From: Chitinophaga pinensis
GTDB lineage: Bacteria; Bacteroidota; Bacteroidia; Chitinophagales; CAMDFR01
Direction: 5' to 3'
Assembly: GCA_945860705.1 (NCBI GenBank)
Contig: CAMART010000008.1
Coordinates: forward strand, 1-64,000
Length of the DNA: 64,000 nucleotides
The position numbers and the translations under genes are program-made. The notes below the pieces were generated by a model, which saw nothing but the letters and a program-made list of their open reading frames with translations, had not been told where the DNA came from and ran no database searches. Below are positions 25,090 through 33,593 of this stretch, in pieces; position 1 is the first letter of the stretch, and every line of letters begins with the position of its first letter.

Positions 25090-25694
25090 TAATTGAAAAT
25101 TGGATTTTCAGGATAAGTAGTCATTATTTTGTATGCTCCGCCCATTTCCTGTAGAATTTTAGTCCACATTTCATCATCTTCATATTCAAAAAATAATTTA
25201 CTAACTGAATTATTTATAATCCAAGTGTGTTCTTTTATTTCATCTTGTAGTTGTGTATATTGCCATCCAGAGTATCCTATAAAAAATCTGATATTGTTTT
25301 TATCGTACCCTTCATTATGTAAATATTTTTTAATATCCTCAAAATCACCTCCCCAATATAATCCGTTTCCCATATGAATACTCTGTTTTATGCTTTCACC
25401 ATATTTATGTATATAATGTAATGTATCTTCTTCACATGGTCCTCCACTATATATTCTTATATCTTCTTGTTCAATTTCTTCTATTAAATCACTCAAAAAA
25501 AGCTGAGTTACTTTATTTAATACAAATCCTAATGTTCCATCTGCAAAATTATTTTCACAAACCATTAATACTGATTTTTTGAAATTTTCATCTAACATAA
25601 AAGGCTCTCCAAGTAGTATACTACCTACTTTTACCTCTTTGTTTTCCTCAAAAGATGCATCCCAAATTTTTAAATCCTCATTAGGAGTTTTCAT
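25089..25694 (-). CDS. YqgE/AlgH family protein
   Basis: A 201-residue protein of the UPF0301/YqgE/AlgH family. It starts the domain with GSILLGEPFMLDENFKKSVLMVCE, continues with GTLGFVLNK and IYSGGPCEEDTLHYIH, and has FIGYSGWQYTQLQDEI, all conserved in the family. The molecular function is unknown; AlgH was named from alginate regulation in Pseudomonas. First gene of a three-gene operon with DUF4105 and the hydrolase, expressed from the TTTG-N18-TATCTTTG promoter. Confidence 0.92.
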   Translation of the reverse strand: MKTPNEDLKIWDASFEENKEVKVGSILLGEPFMLDENFKKSVLMVCENNFADGTLGFVLNKVTQLFLSDLIEEIEQEDIRIYSGGPCEEDTLHYIHKYGESIKQSIHMGNGLYWGGDFEDIKKYLHNEGYDKNNIRFFIGYSGWQYTQLQDEIKEHTWIINNSVSKLFFEYEDDEMWTKILQEMGGAYKIMTTYPENPIFN

Positions 25695-25719
25695 AGTATA
25701 TCATTCCTATTTATATTTT

Positions 25720-25749
25720 CAAAGATATATGTTTTTATGACATATCAAA
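25720..25749 (-). promoter_or_regulatory. promoter of the yqgE operon
   Basis: Minus strand: TTTG at 25749-25746, an 18-base spacer, then TATCTTTG at 25727-25720, near-perfect Bacteroidota -33 and -7 elements. About 20 bases of leader follow to the ATG at 25694. Confidence 0.6.
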
Positions 25750-25849
25750 TATCATATATAAATATTAACATTTTATATTCATTATATGATTTTATGAATT
25801 TGTTTATGTTTTTTTTGTATAATTTAGTAGCTCATTTAAAACATAAAAC

Positions 25850-28800
25850 ATGCTTAACAAACTTTACTCGATTATTTTATTACTTTTTGCTTTTGGTATT
25901 TCTCAAGCTACAATAGTGACAGTAACTGCATCTGGACTTACCTACTCACCTAGTACTATTAATATTTTTGCTGGTGATACTATAAACTTTAGTATAGGAG
26001 GATCTCACGATGTGGTACAAATAACTACTGCTGGCGGGTGCACTGCTACTGGTGGTGGCTTTACTCTACCATTTGGAGGAGGCTTGCTACTTCCTACAAC
26101 TTCAATTGGCTCAATAGGCACTTATTTTATTAAATGTACTCCACATTGTTCTGCTGGAATGCGTGCGACAATAAATGTTACTGCTCCACCATCACCTGGA
26201 CCTGGATTATCTTCATTTTCATCAGTGGGTACTGCGCTTTGCGAAACATTTACAGGTTTTAATGCATCTGGTTTTAGCCCTACTCCTATAGCTGGACAAC
26301 TAAACAGTAATTCTTGGTCTATGACCGATTGGAGTACTGGTATACTCTATTTTGGAGGTACAAGAACAACAGCAAGTACAGATTATACTAGAGGACTTAC
26401 AAGCTGGGGAACTCCTGTAACAGGAGGTGTATATAGCATTACTGCAAACAATAACTTGATGATACAGCCTACAACATCAGATATGGACAATGGTACTATC
26501 ACTTATAGAATTAAAAATACAACTGGTAGTGCTCTAAATACATTCAATGTATCTTATGATATTTTTTACTTAAATGATCAAACAAGAAATACAGATATTA
26601 CGCTTGCATATGCTACTGATACAAACTCTGTATGGCAAGTACCAACTACAAAATTAAGCACCGGACTTTTACCTACTACTTCTACATTAGATTCAATAAC
26701 TAAAACTGTAACTCTAACAGGATTTTCTGTACCAAATAATGAATATATATATTTAAGATGGATAGTAAGATATAATAGTGGGTCGGGAAGTAGTGATGAA
26801 TTTGCAATTGACAATATATGTGTAACGCCTAATACTACTGGTACTACGAGTGTATCAAGATTAAATGAAGTTGTACTCAATGAATTTTTGACTAACAATA
26901 TAAGTTCATCTGTTACTAGCCCAAGTGGATTGAGATCAGATTATATTGAATTGTTTAATAGAACATCTAGCTCAATAGATATTAGTGGATTTAGCTTAAG
27001 CAATTCTAATACAAATAAATACTTATATACTTTCCCTACAGGTACTACTTTACCTGCTAGTGGTTATCTTATTGCTTGGTGCGATACCAATATTTCTGGT
27101 GCAGGTATACATACTAACTTCACTCTTAATAATGTAGCTGGCAATATTTACTTAAGTAATTTTTTAGGTAGACAATTGGATTCTGCAATATATTCTGGTG
27201 GTGTAGCGGATACCACTTTTTCTAGAATACCAAATGGAACTGGAGCATTTAGAAACTATAGCCGACTAACTCCTTTAGCTGTAAATGATACATTTGCTGT
27301 ATCTATAATACCTGTTGTAAGATTTAGTAGTGCTACTTCTAGTGTGAATGAAGGAACTTCTACAGCAACTATTACAGTAAACTTATCTAGTCCTAATTCG
27401 AGCCCTACAAGTGTAGATGTAATGCTAGGAACTGGTAGTACAGCAACAGGTGGCGGTACTGATTATACATTTACAACTTCTACAGTTACATTTCCTGCAT
27501 CGAGTACTACTCCTCAAACAGTGACTGTTAGTATCAATAATGATTTAATTGCAGAATCAAATGAAACAGTAGTTCTAAAACTTGCCAATCCTACTAACAG
27601 TGCCATATTCGGAACTGATTCTATACATACTTTAACTATAGTTGATAACGATCAACTAAGAGTAGATTGGGATACTACCACTTTTTCATACAATGAAAAT
27701 GCTGGTACTGTAAGTGCTAATGTGGTTATAAATACAAGTAGTCCATCACCAACTAGTGTCAATGTATCGCTTATAAGTGGAACTGCTACAAGCGGTAGTG
27801 ATTTTAACTTCACTCCAATTACAGTTACATTCCCAGCTAGTAGTACAGCTCCACAATCGGTTACTTTTAGCATTATTGATGATAGCTCACCAGAATCTAC
27901 AGAAAACTTTACTTTGAGACTAAGTGGTGCAACAAATAGTGCTGTAGTTACTGATTCAAATTTTGTAGTAAACATAATAGATAACGACGCTCCATCTAGT
28001 GGTGATTGTGCAAATCTATTCTTTAGTGAATATATAGAAGGAAGCTCAAATAACAAATCGGTAGAAATATACAATCCTACATCTAGTGCAATAAATTTGA
28101 GTACATATAGTCTAGTTAAATATATAAATGGAAGTGCTACTCCATCTGGAACAAGAGTATTATCAGGAACCATAGCTCCTGGAGATATATATGTAATATC
28201 TAATAATAACTCTAATACAGCAATTATACTTGCAAGTGATGATACTACTGGATTTATGAATTTTAACGGAAATGATGCTTTAGAACTTAAACAACTTGGA
28301 ACTTCACTTGATATAATAGGTCAAATAGGTGTAGATCCAGGTGCTGGTGGCTTTTCTGTAAATGGAGGAACAACTACTGATAGAACTATAATTAGAAGCA
28401 AATATTCATACAAAGGAAACACAAACTGGACTACTGCTTCATTAGAATGGAATGCATTTCCAATAGATATGACAGATTCTATAGGTGCACATAATATCAT
28501 GCCTTGTGGAAGTACTGTACCTCCAACAATTTCTTTTGATACAATGAGTATGACTGTAAATGAAGGTGTAGGTTCCGTTGGATTTGGATTTAGAGTAAAT
28601 AATCCTAGTGGTACTGCTTTTTCTGTAGATGTATTAGTGGATGTTTCAAGCTCAACAGCTACTGGTGCAGATTACACATTCGCACCACGTACAGTAAACT
28701 TCCCGGGAGGCACTACTCAGACATTAGTTATCATAAATGATTTATTGGTAGAAGGTGCTGAAAACATAAAAGTAAAAATGAGAAATCCTACAGCTGGAGC

Positions 28801-29452
28801 TCTTATAGTAGATTCTATAGTTACGATAAATATAGTGGATAATGACTCTTTGAAAGTATTTTTTGAAGGAGCTGGAGCAAGTGTAGTAGAAACTACTCCA
28901 TCAACTGTAATTAATGTAAAACTTAGTGGAACTACGACCAGCAGTGTTAGTGTAGATGTAAGGTATCTCAGTGGAGATGCTACAATAGGAGTTGATTTTA
29001 CATTTACTGATACTACACTTACTTTCCTACCTGGTGATACGCAAAAATCTGTTAGGGTAAATATTATAGACGATTTGGCAGATGAAGTAAATGAACAAGC
29101 AATTCTTACTTTGACAAACGCTACTGGAGGAGCAACTTATGGAACTAGAAATCATACAGTAGTGATAGTAGATAATGATAGCATAGGTATAAGTGTGAAT
29201 GATCCAAAAAATAGCTTAAATATCAATATGTATCCTAATCCTGTATTAAATAATTTAATTATTGAATCTAATGAGAGTAGTATTAATAATATATCTATCA
29301 TGGATGCATTGGGAAAAGTAATTAGATTTGAATCTAATTTTAGTAATCCAAAAAATGTATTACTAGTTTGTAATAATCTTTCTAGTGGCATTTACTATAT
29401 ACAAATAAAATCAGAGGATAGAATATTCAATAAGTTATTTATAAAAGAATAA
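25850..29452 (+). CDS. secreted T9SS protein: cupredoxin, lamin-tail and Calx-beta domains
   Basis: A 1200-residue secreted protein. After the signal peptide (LLLFAFGISQA) comes a plastocyanin-like cupredoxin domain, residues 21-112, with all four type 1 copper ligands: His53, Cys96, His99 and Met104. Next are a beta-rich domain (to about 335), a lamin-tail-like domain (VVLNEFLTNN to LIAWCD), two Calx-beta repeats (about 485-715), a second lamin-tail-like domain starting at LFFSEYIEGSS, and two more Calx-beta repeats (about 890-1105). A type A T9SS tail (NMYPNPVLNNL to NKLFIKE) ends it. It should be a surface or released copper protein. The combination is unusual, and its electron partner is unknown. 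Confidence 0.85.
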   Translation: MLNKLYSIILLLFAFGISQATIVTVTASGLTYSPSTINIFAGDTINFSIGGSHDVVQITTAGGCTATGGGFTLPFGGGLLLPTTSIGSIGTYFIKCTPHCSAGMRATINVTAPPSPGPGLSSFSSVGTALCETFTGFNASGFSPTPIAGQLNSNSWSMTDWSTGILYFGGTRTTASTDYTRGLTSWGTPVTGGVYSITANNNLMIQPTTSDMDNGTITYRIKNTTGSALNTFNVSYDIFYLNDQTRNTDITLAYATDTNSVWQVPTTKLSTGLLPTTSTLDSITKTVTLTGFSVPNNEYIYLRWIVRYNSGSGSSDEFAIDNICVTPNTTGTTSVSRLNEVVLNEFLTNNISSSVTSPSGLRSDYIELFNRTSSSIDISGFSLSNSNTNKYLYTFPTGTTLPASGYLIAWCDTNISGAGIHTNFTLNNVAGNIYLSNFLGRQLDSAIYSGGVADTTFSRIPNGTGAFRNYSRLTPLAVNDTFAVSIIPVVRFSSATSSVNEGTSTATITVNLSSPNSSPTSVDVMLGTGSTATGGGTDYTFTTSTVTFPASSTTPQTVTVSINNDLIAESNETVVLKLANPTNSAIFGTDSIHTLTIVDNDQLRVDWDTTTFSYNENAGTVSANVVINTSSPSPTSVNVSLISGTATSGSDFNFTPITVTFPASSTAPQSVTFSIIDDSSPESTENFTLRLSGATNSAVVTDSNFVVNIIDNDAPSSGDCANLFFSEYIEGSSNNKSVEIYNPTSSAINLSTYSLVKYINGSATPSGTRVLSGTIAPGDIYVISNNNSNTAIILASDDTTGFMNFNGNDALELKQLGTSLDIIGQIGVDPGAGGFSVNGGTTTDRTIIRSKYSYKGNTNWTTASLEWNAFPIDMTDSIGAHNIMPCGSTVPPTISFDTMSMTVNEGVGSVGFGFRVNNPSGTAFSVDVLVDVSSSTATGADYTFAPRTVNFPGGTTQTLVIINDLLVEGAENIKVKMRNPTAGALIVDSIVTINIVDNDSLKVFFEGAGASVVETTPSTVINVKLSGTTTSSVSVDVRYLSGDATIGVDFTFTDTTLTFLPGDTQKSVRVNIIDDLADEVNEQAILTLTNATGGATYGTRNHTVVIVDNDSIGISVNDPKNSLNINMYPNPVLNNLIIESNESSINNISIMDALGKVIRFESNFSNPKNVLLVCNNLSSGIYYIQIKSEDRIFNKLFIKE

Positions 29453-29470
29453 AAAATAGTAAACTAAAAC

Positions 29471-29503
29471 AAAAAACCGTTCTTGTATGAGAACGGTTTT
29501 TTT
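29471..29503 (+). terminator. rho-independent terminator of the cupredoxin gene
   Basis: Inverted repeat with core ACCGTTCT / AGAACGGT, flanked by A and T runs that extend the stem to 13 pairs, loop of 6 bases, then T7. It lies 18 bases after the stop codon. Confidence 0.9.
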
Positions 29504-29724
29504 ATTTAAATATAATTTATTATTAAATTATATAGATGATTATTATTAAAGAGTTAAATTATATATATATTCGCTAAAAAGCCTCAATAAAATTAGAATA
29601 AATGGTAAGAATAATATTAAATAACTTATTTATTTATTGAATAACAACCTGTTTATTATATAATATTATTGTAACTAAGCCGAAAATATTTAAGTAGTTA
29701 TATATTTTATAATTAAGTATTTAC

Positions 29725-29757
29725 AAAAAAAGACTATCAAATATGATAGTCTTTTTT
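29725..29757 (-). terminator. rho-independent terminator of the gene at 29776
   Basis: Inverted repeat AAGACTATC / GATAGTCTT with a 6-base loop, extended by A6 and T6 tracts. On the minus strand a T tract follows, just after the stop of the 288-residue secreted protein gene. Confidence 0.88.
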
Positions 29758-29775
29758 AATATAATTTAAAATAAT

Positions 29776-30642
29776 TTATTTTGGATTTCCGTATTCATCT
29801 GTCGAAGAACTTTCATCTGTAGTAGTTGTACCTTCTTCAGTATTAGTATTTTCATTATTATTATTACCATCTAAATTTTCTTCAGTTGTTTCTTCTGTGC
29901 TTACAGGAACTACTTGTACTGGATCTGGTTCTTTTTTGATTTGGAATTTAAAGCATATTGCACCTCTTCCAGCTTTTGTTGCTTCAACAGGCTCTAATGA
30001 ATTTCTAATTTTCAAATTTTTCTGAGTTTCTAGAGCTGCAACTTTAGATATGTTTTGTTGCTCTGCTATAGTAAATTGTGCCAAGAAATAGTAAATAGAA
30101 TCTTCTCTAGCTTTTACCATAGTTTGAGCCATTTTGAGATTAACCGCTGTTTCTTTAGCTTTTATTGCAGCTTCAAAAGCTTCATTTGCATCAGCAACCA
30201 TTTGGTCATAAAGTACTTTTTTAGCATCTTTTTTTGTTTTGGACATAGCTCTCAAATCTAAAATAAATGGATTTAAGCCTTTTAAACTAACTTCTGAGAA
30301 AATTTGTCCCTTATAGGAAATCAATTCATTTTTTTCCATACAATCACCAGCTGGTTTATTTACTAGCTGTTGTACTTTATCCATTCTGAATTGAACGTAT
30401 TTATCATACTTTTCTAGACTATCATTGGTGAATTTTTCGTCCAAAGCTTCTAAATCTGAAGTTATATCTCTTAAATAAGAAGAAATATCTACATCTTTAA
30501 TGGCAGCATCTGTTTCATCAAAATTGATACCTTGAAGTACATCTGTCGCATCTGTTTTGGTTGGATCTGTTTGTGCATATAGCACTGGAGAAATGAAAAA
30601 GGCTAAAAAAATAGTGAGGAACTGCCTGCTTACTTTTGTCAT
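29776..30642 (-). CDS. secreted protein with acidic low-complexity tail, function unknown
   Basis: A 288-residue protein with a signal peptide (QFLTIFLAFFISPVLYA, cleavage near AQ). The middle 200 residues are predicted mostly helical, with repeated Lys/Glu/Ala heptads (about 120-215, such as ANEAFEAAIKAKETAVNLK) suggesting a coiled coil. The last 45 residues are a Glu/Thr/Asn/Ser-rich linker with no hydrophobic anchor. I recognise no family. It is a single gene with its own terminator. It is likely periplasmic or surface exposed; nothing further can be said. Confidence 0.65.
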   Translation of the reverse strand: MTKVSRQFLTIFLAFFISPVLYAQTDPTKTDATDVLQGINFDETDAAIKDVDISSYLRDITSDLEALDEKFTNDSLEKYDKYVQFRMDKVQQLVNKPAGDCMEKNELISYKGQIFSEVSLKGLNPFILDLRAMSKTKKDAKKVLYDQMVADANEAFEAAIKAKETAVNLKMAQTMVKAREDSIYYFLAQFTIAEQQNISKVAALETQKNLKIRNSLEPVEATKAGRGAICFKFQIKKEPDPVQVVPVSTEETTEENLDGNNNNENTNTEEGTTTTDESSSTDEYGNPK

Positions 30643-30781
30643 CTATTTTAGGTTTGGTTTATTTATAAAACGTTATTAATATTTAATTTATTATTACAAT
30701 TTAAATGCCAACATAAAATTATATATAATTATTTAAATACAATCAACTTTTTTCCTATACGATGTAAAAATAAAAATGTTA

Positions 30782-32671
30782 CTAATTTGACTTAGGTTTG
30801 TGGAAAAACAATAAATAGACAACTAATATACTTAAAATCAATTGTGTAAGTATCGATTCTATAGTAGGGTAAATACCTAATAATTCAACCCTGATATTTA
30901 TAAAGAATGAATGAATCGGAATGTAACCTGTCTCTTGAAATGAGTGTATAGCTTTGCCTATAAGAATCACCGCAAGCAATCCTAATACCATAGATGAAGC
31001 TTGTAATAATTTTCTAATAGGAATATTCTTTGTATAATTAATAAAAATATAAGACAAAACAAATACTAATATTAAAGCAACTATAACACCTGCTATTATA
31101 TATAAATGTAAATTGCTTACTGCATGTTTTTGTGTACCTAATGCACTTAGGAATAGCACACTTTCAAAAACCTCTCTTCCTACAACTATAAATGATAGTA
31201 AAGCCAATCCTTTATAGTTTTCATTTTTTACTAAATTTCCTATTTTGTCATTAACAAATGTTTTCCATCTATTGATTTCTGTATGTTGATGCATCCAAAA
31301 CCCTATATATATAACAATTATTACAGATACAAAAGAAACTACTCCTTCAAAAAACTCAATTTTCTCCATACCAATTTCTAGAAGTTTCTCACTAAAAAAC
31401 CAAGCAAAAACTCCCATGATTAAAGCAGAAATCCATCCTATATGCACCCAAAAAAGTGCTCTTTTTACTTCTAGATTTTTGATAATATTTATAATGATAA
31501 TCAAAATTAATACTGCCTCTAATGCCTCCCTTATAATAATTGAAAAACTCATGATGAAACTCCACCACCCAGATTTTTTTTCTGAGTCTAGAAGCGTTTG
31601 TATATCATTAATTATGACGTAACAAGATTTGATATCGATATCTAGTTTTGATGGGCTCACTTTATTGGCTATATCGCTTCTAACTAGCATCATAGCTTTC
31701 TCTATCTTCTCTTTTAAATGAGGATTGAGCGATTTTACTTGTAGTTCTATAGGTTCGATACCTTCAAGGTATGCACTAATAGCGTCTTGTTCTGCTTGGC
31801 TATAGTCCTTATTTATATATGCTTGATAACAGTTAGATAGTTTATTTTTCGCTATTAATAAAAAGTTAGCTTTTTCTTTTACAGGTTTACCTAGTCTTAT
31901 AGCCGCTATTATACTTGAATCTGATATATTAAATTTTGTAGTCAATTCTTCATCAGAATATTTAGCTAACTGGTCTAGGGATACTTTATCAATATATTGA
32001 TTATAGATTTTTTGAATAGTATTACTATCTAACTTTGGGTGATATAGAGAAGTGACATAAAAAGATAAATCCCAAACTTCTTTTTCGGTAAGTTGACTGA
32101 AGCCCTGCATACCCGTTCCTTCAACACCTAATCTTATTGTATTAAATGCTTGAAGAGGTGATATTTTTTTCAAACGCTCTATTTCATGAAAATTTCTAGG
32201 CGCTGGGTCTAGAGTTAGTCCTTCTTCACCATTGCCTCTTCCATGCGTACCATGACACTTGGCACAATTATCTGCATATAGTTTTTCTGCATTAGTAAAG
32301 TCGGGCCAAGAACTGGGAAATGTAATATATCCTGTGAGTTCTATGATTTTAGTCTTTGAAACTAAGCAAATGTTTTTGATTTCACTTGGGCTTGCTTTTG
32401 CATTTACTTTTATAGAAAGTGAAGAAATATCATTATTTAAACTAACTATAGTATCCAGTTTTATTTCTACTAACTGTTTTTGAATTTTCAAAGCAAACTC
32501 TTGCATTTCTTTATACTCTTGCTCACTATTTACTTTTCCATCTTTTACTGCTAATGCATAGTCATTTCCTAAATAATCAAGTAAATGAATAAGTTGTTGT
32601 ACTTTAGGATTATTAGCAAAAAGTATATTACTTGCTATTATTAAAAAAAAGATATAAAAATGCTTTTTCAA
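30782..32671 (-). CDS. cytochrome c-FTR1 iron permease fusion (TTG start)
   Basis: A 629-residue protein. After a signal segment (FYIFFLIIASNILFA) comes a periplasmic part with a class I cytochrome c domain whose haem motif CAKCH is near residue 136; a likely distal Met is in GTGMQGFSQL. A helical linker follows. The C-terminal 260 residues are an FTR1-type permease of about seven helices with two iron-binding REXXE motifs: REALE near residue 380 and REVFE near residue 495. FTR1 imports Fe(III) produced by an oxidase; here the covalent cytochrome could accept the electron. The frame starts at TTG 32671, as no ATG is available. Confidence 0.88.
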   Translation of the reverse strand: MKKHFYIFFLIIASNILFANNPKVQQLIHLLDYLGNDYALAVKDGKVNSEQEYKEMQEFALKIQKQLVEIKLDTIVSLNNDISSLSIKVNAKASPSEIKNICLVSKTKIIELTGYITFPSSWPDFTNAEKLYADNCAKCHGTHGRGNGEEGLTLDPAPRNFHEIERLKKISPLQAFNTIRLGVEGTGMQGFSQLTEKEVWDLSFYVTSLYHPKLDSNTIQKIYNQYIDKVSLDQLAKYSDEELTTKFNISDSSIIAAIRLGKPVKEKANFLLIAKNKLSNCYQAYINKDYSQAEQDAISAYLEGIEPIELQVKSLNPHLKEKIEKAMMLVRSDIANKVSPSKLDIDIKSCYVIINDIQTLLDSEKKSGWWSFIMSFSIIIREALEAVLILIIIINIIKNLEVKRALFWVHIGWISALIMGVFAWFFSEKLLEIGMEKIEFFEGVVSFVSVIIVIYIGFWMHQHTEINRWKTFVNDKIGNLVKNENYKGLALLSFIVVGREVFESVLFLSALGTQKHAVSNLHLYIIAGVIVALILVFVLSYIFINYTKNIPIRKLLQASSMVLGLLAVILIGKAIHSFQETGYIPIHSFFINIRVELLGIYPTIESILTQLILSILVVYLLFFHKPKSN

Positions 32672-32702
32672 ATTCCTTATTTAGAATTAGTATAAATAAG
32701 CA

Positions 32703-32730
32703 CAAATGTAAGCTTATTTTTTGAAAACAA
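32703..32730 (-). promoter_or_regulatory. promoter of the cytochrome c-FTR1 gene
   Basis: Minus strand TTG at 32730-32728, a 17-base spacer and TACATTTG at 32710-32703, a full TAnnTTTG match. A leader of about 27 bases precedes the TTG start codon at 32671. No Fur box was recognised. Confidence 0.5.
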
Positions 32731-32800
32731 TTATTAAATTAAATACGTCGATGATTTTATTAGATATTTAATAGAATACATAAAAAATGATACACAAATC

Positions 32801-33559
32801 TTATTCTATAAATTTAAAATTAATATTAAATTTCTTACCGTTTAATGTTGCATGAATAGCTCTAGCTGTTCTTCCACTTAGGCTAAACTGAAGTATATAA
32901 GTATAGTCTTTAGATAATGTAATAGTAATAGGATTAATATTTTCTATTGAGACACTTTTATTAGATTGTTTCATGATTTTCAAAGCTACTCCTTCTCTAT
33001 CCATTTCTGCTTTATCTAAAGATAAAAATCCGTTAGAAGTACCTGACTGATATACTACCAATGATATATCGTCTGGTCTGTTATTAATAGATTTACTAAT
33101 AGTATAGGTTATATTTTTATTTTTATCCAAAGCAAATTTAATATTACCAACTGAACTACTATAATATAATCGTATATTAGATGAATAAGGTACTACATTA
33201 CCCATTATATATAATTCTTGAGGACCATTGATGGCATTGCTTTCTACTTTCACCATTTTATCTATTGGTCCTAGATGTCCTACACTATTATATGTAGCGA
33301 GTATAGTATCATAAGTATTTGGTGGTATTATTCTTTGGTCATATTTTGGTACGGTACATCCACAAGAACTTTTAACAGCTGTTACTATTAAGTTGCTATC
33401 ACCAATATTTTTAAATATAAAATTTACAGGTGCATTCTCCCCTTCATCTAAAGTATCTACATATATTTTAGATTGTAGAAACTCTATTTTGGCTTGCGAA
33501 AAAAGAAAATAAGAATTGAATGATAAAAGTATATATAGTAAAGTCTTTTTAATTTGCAT
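32801..33559 (-). CDS. DUF1573 family secreted protein
   Basis: A 252-residue exported protein. A signal peptide (LLYILLSFNSYFLFSQA) precedes a DUF1573 Ig-like domain with the conserved SCGCTVPKYDQRIIPP motif and GPIDKMVKVESN strand. The second half is another beta-rich domain ending in FNIKFKFIE. DUF1573 proteins are common in Bacteroidota; their role is not known. It lies 33 bases downstream of pdhB on the same strand, so it may be co-transcribed, though a weak AT-rich stem-loop separates them. Confidence 0.82.
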   Translation of the reverse strand: MQIKKTLLYILLSFNSYFLFSQAKIEFLQSKIYVDTLDEGENAPVNFIFKNIGDSNLIVTAVKSSCGCTVPKYDQRIIPPNTYDTILATYNSVGHLGPIDKMVKVESNAINGPQELYIMGNVVPYSSNIRLYYSSSVGNIKFALDKNKNITYTISKSINNRPDDISLVVYQSGTSNGFLSLDKAEMDREGVALKIMKQSNKSVSIENINPITITLSKDYTYILQFSLSGRTARAIHATLNGKKFNINFKFIE

Positions 33560-33570
33560 ATGTTTAAAAT

Positions 33571-33593
33571 ATTTTAGATGTATAATCTAAAAT
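33571..33593 (-). other. AT-rich perfect stem-loop between pdhB and the DUF1573 gene
   Basis: A 9-base perfect inverted repeat ATTTTAGAT / ATCTAAAAT with a 5-base loop, touching the pdhB stop codon. With only one G-C pair the stem is weak, so it may be a leaky terminator, an RNA processing site or chance in AT-rich DNA. Confidence 0.35.

Larger units (their letters stand above)
29453..29775. other. 323-base intergenic region between convergent genes
   Basis: Apart from two rho-independent terminators, one for each flanking convergent gene, this is very AT-rich sequence with no open frame, RNA gene or repeat that I can recognise. Confidence 0.7.

Noticed and set aside
26578-28173. Minus-strand frames of 106 and 173 codons inside the cupredoxin/Calx-beta gene
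   Set aside because: They are antisense to strongly domain-structured coding sequence and read as hydrophobic shadow translations of the Thr/Ser-rich repeats.
27310-29170. Calx-beta repeats as a DNA tandem repeat or CRISPR-like array
   Set aside because: The similarity is at protein level between domains of about 110 residues; the DNA copies have diverged and there are no regular spacers.
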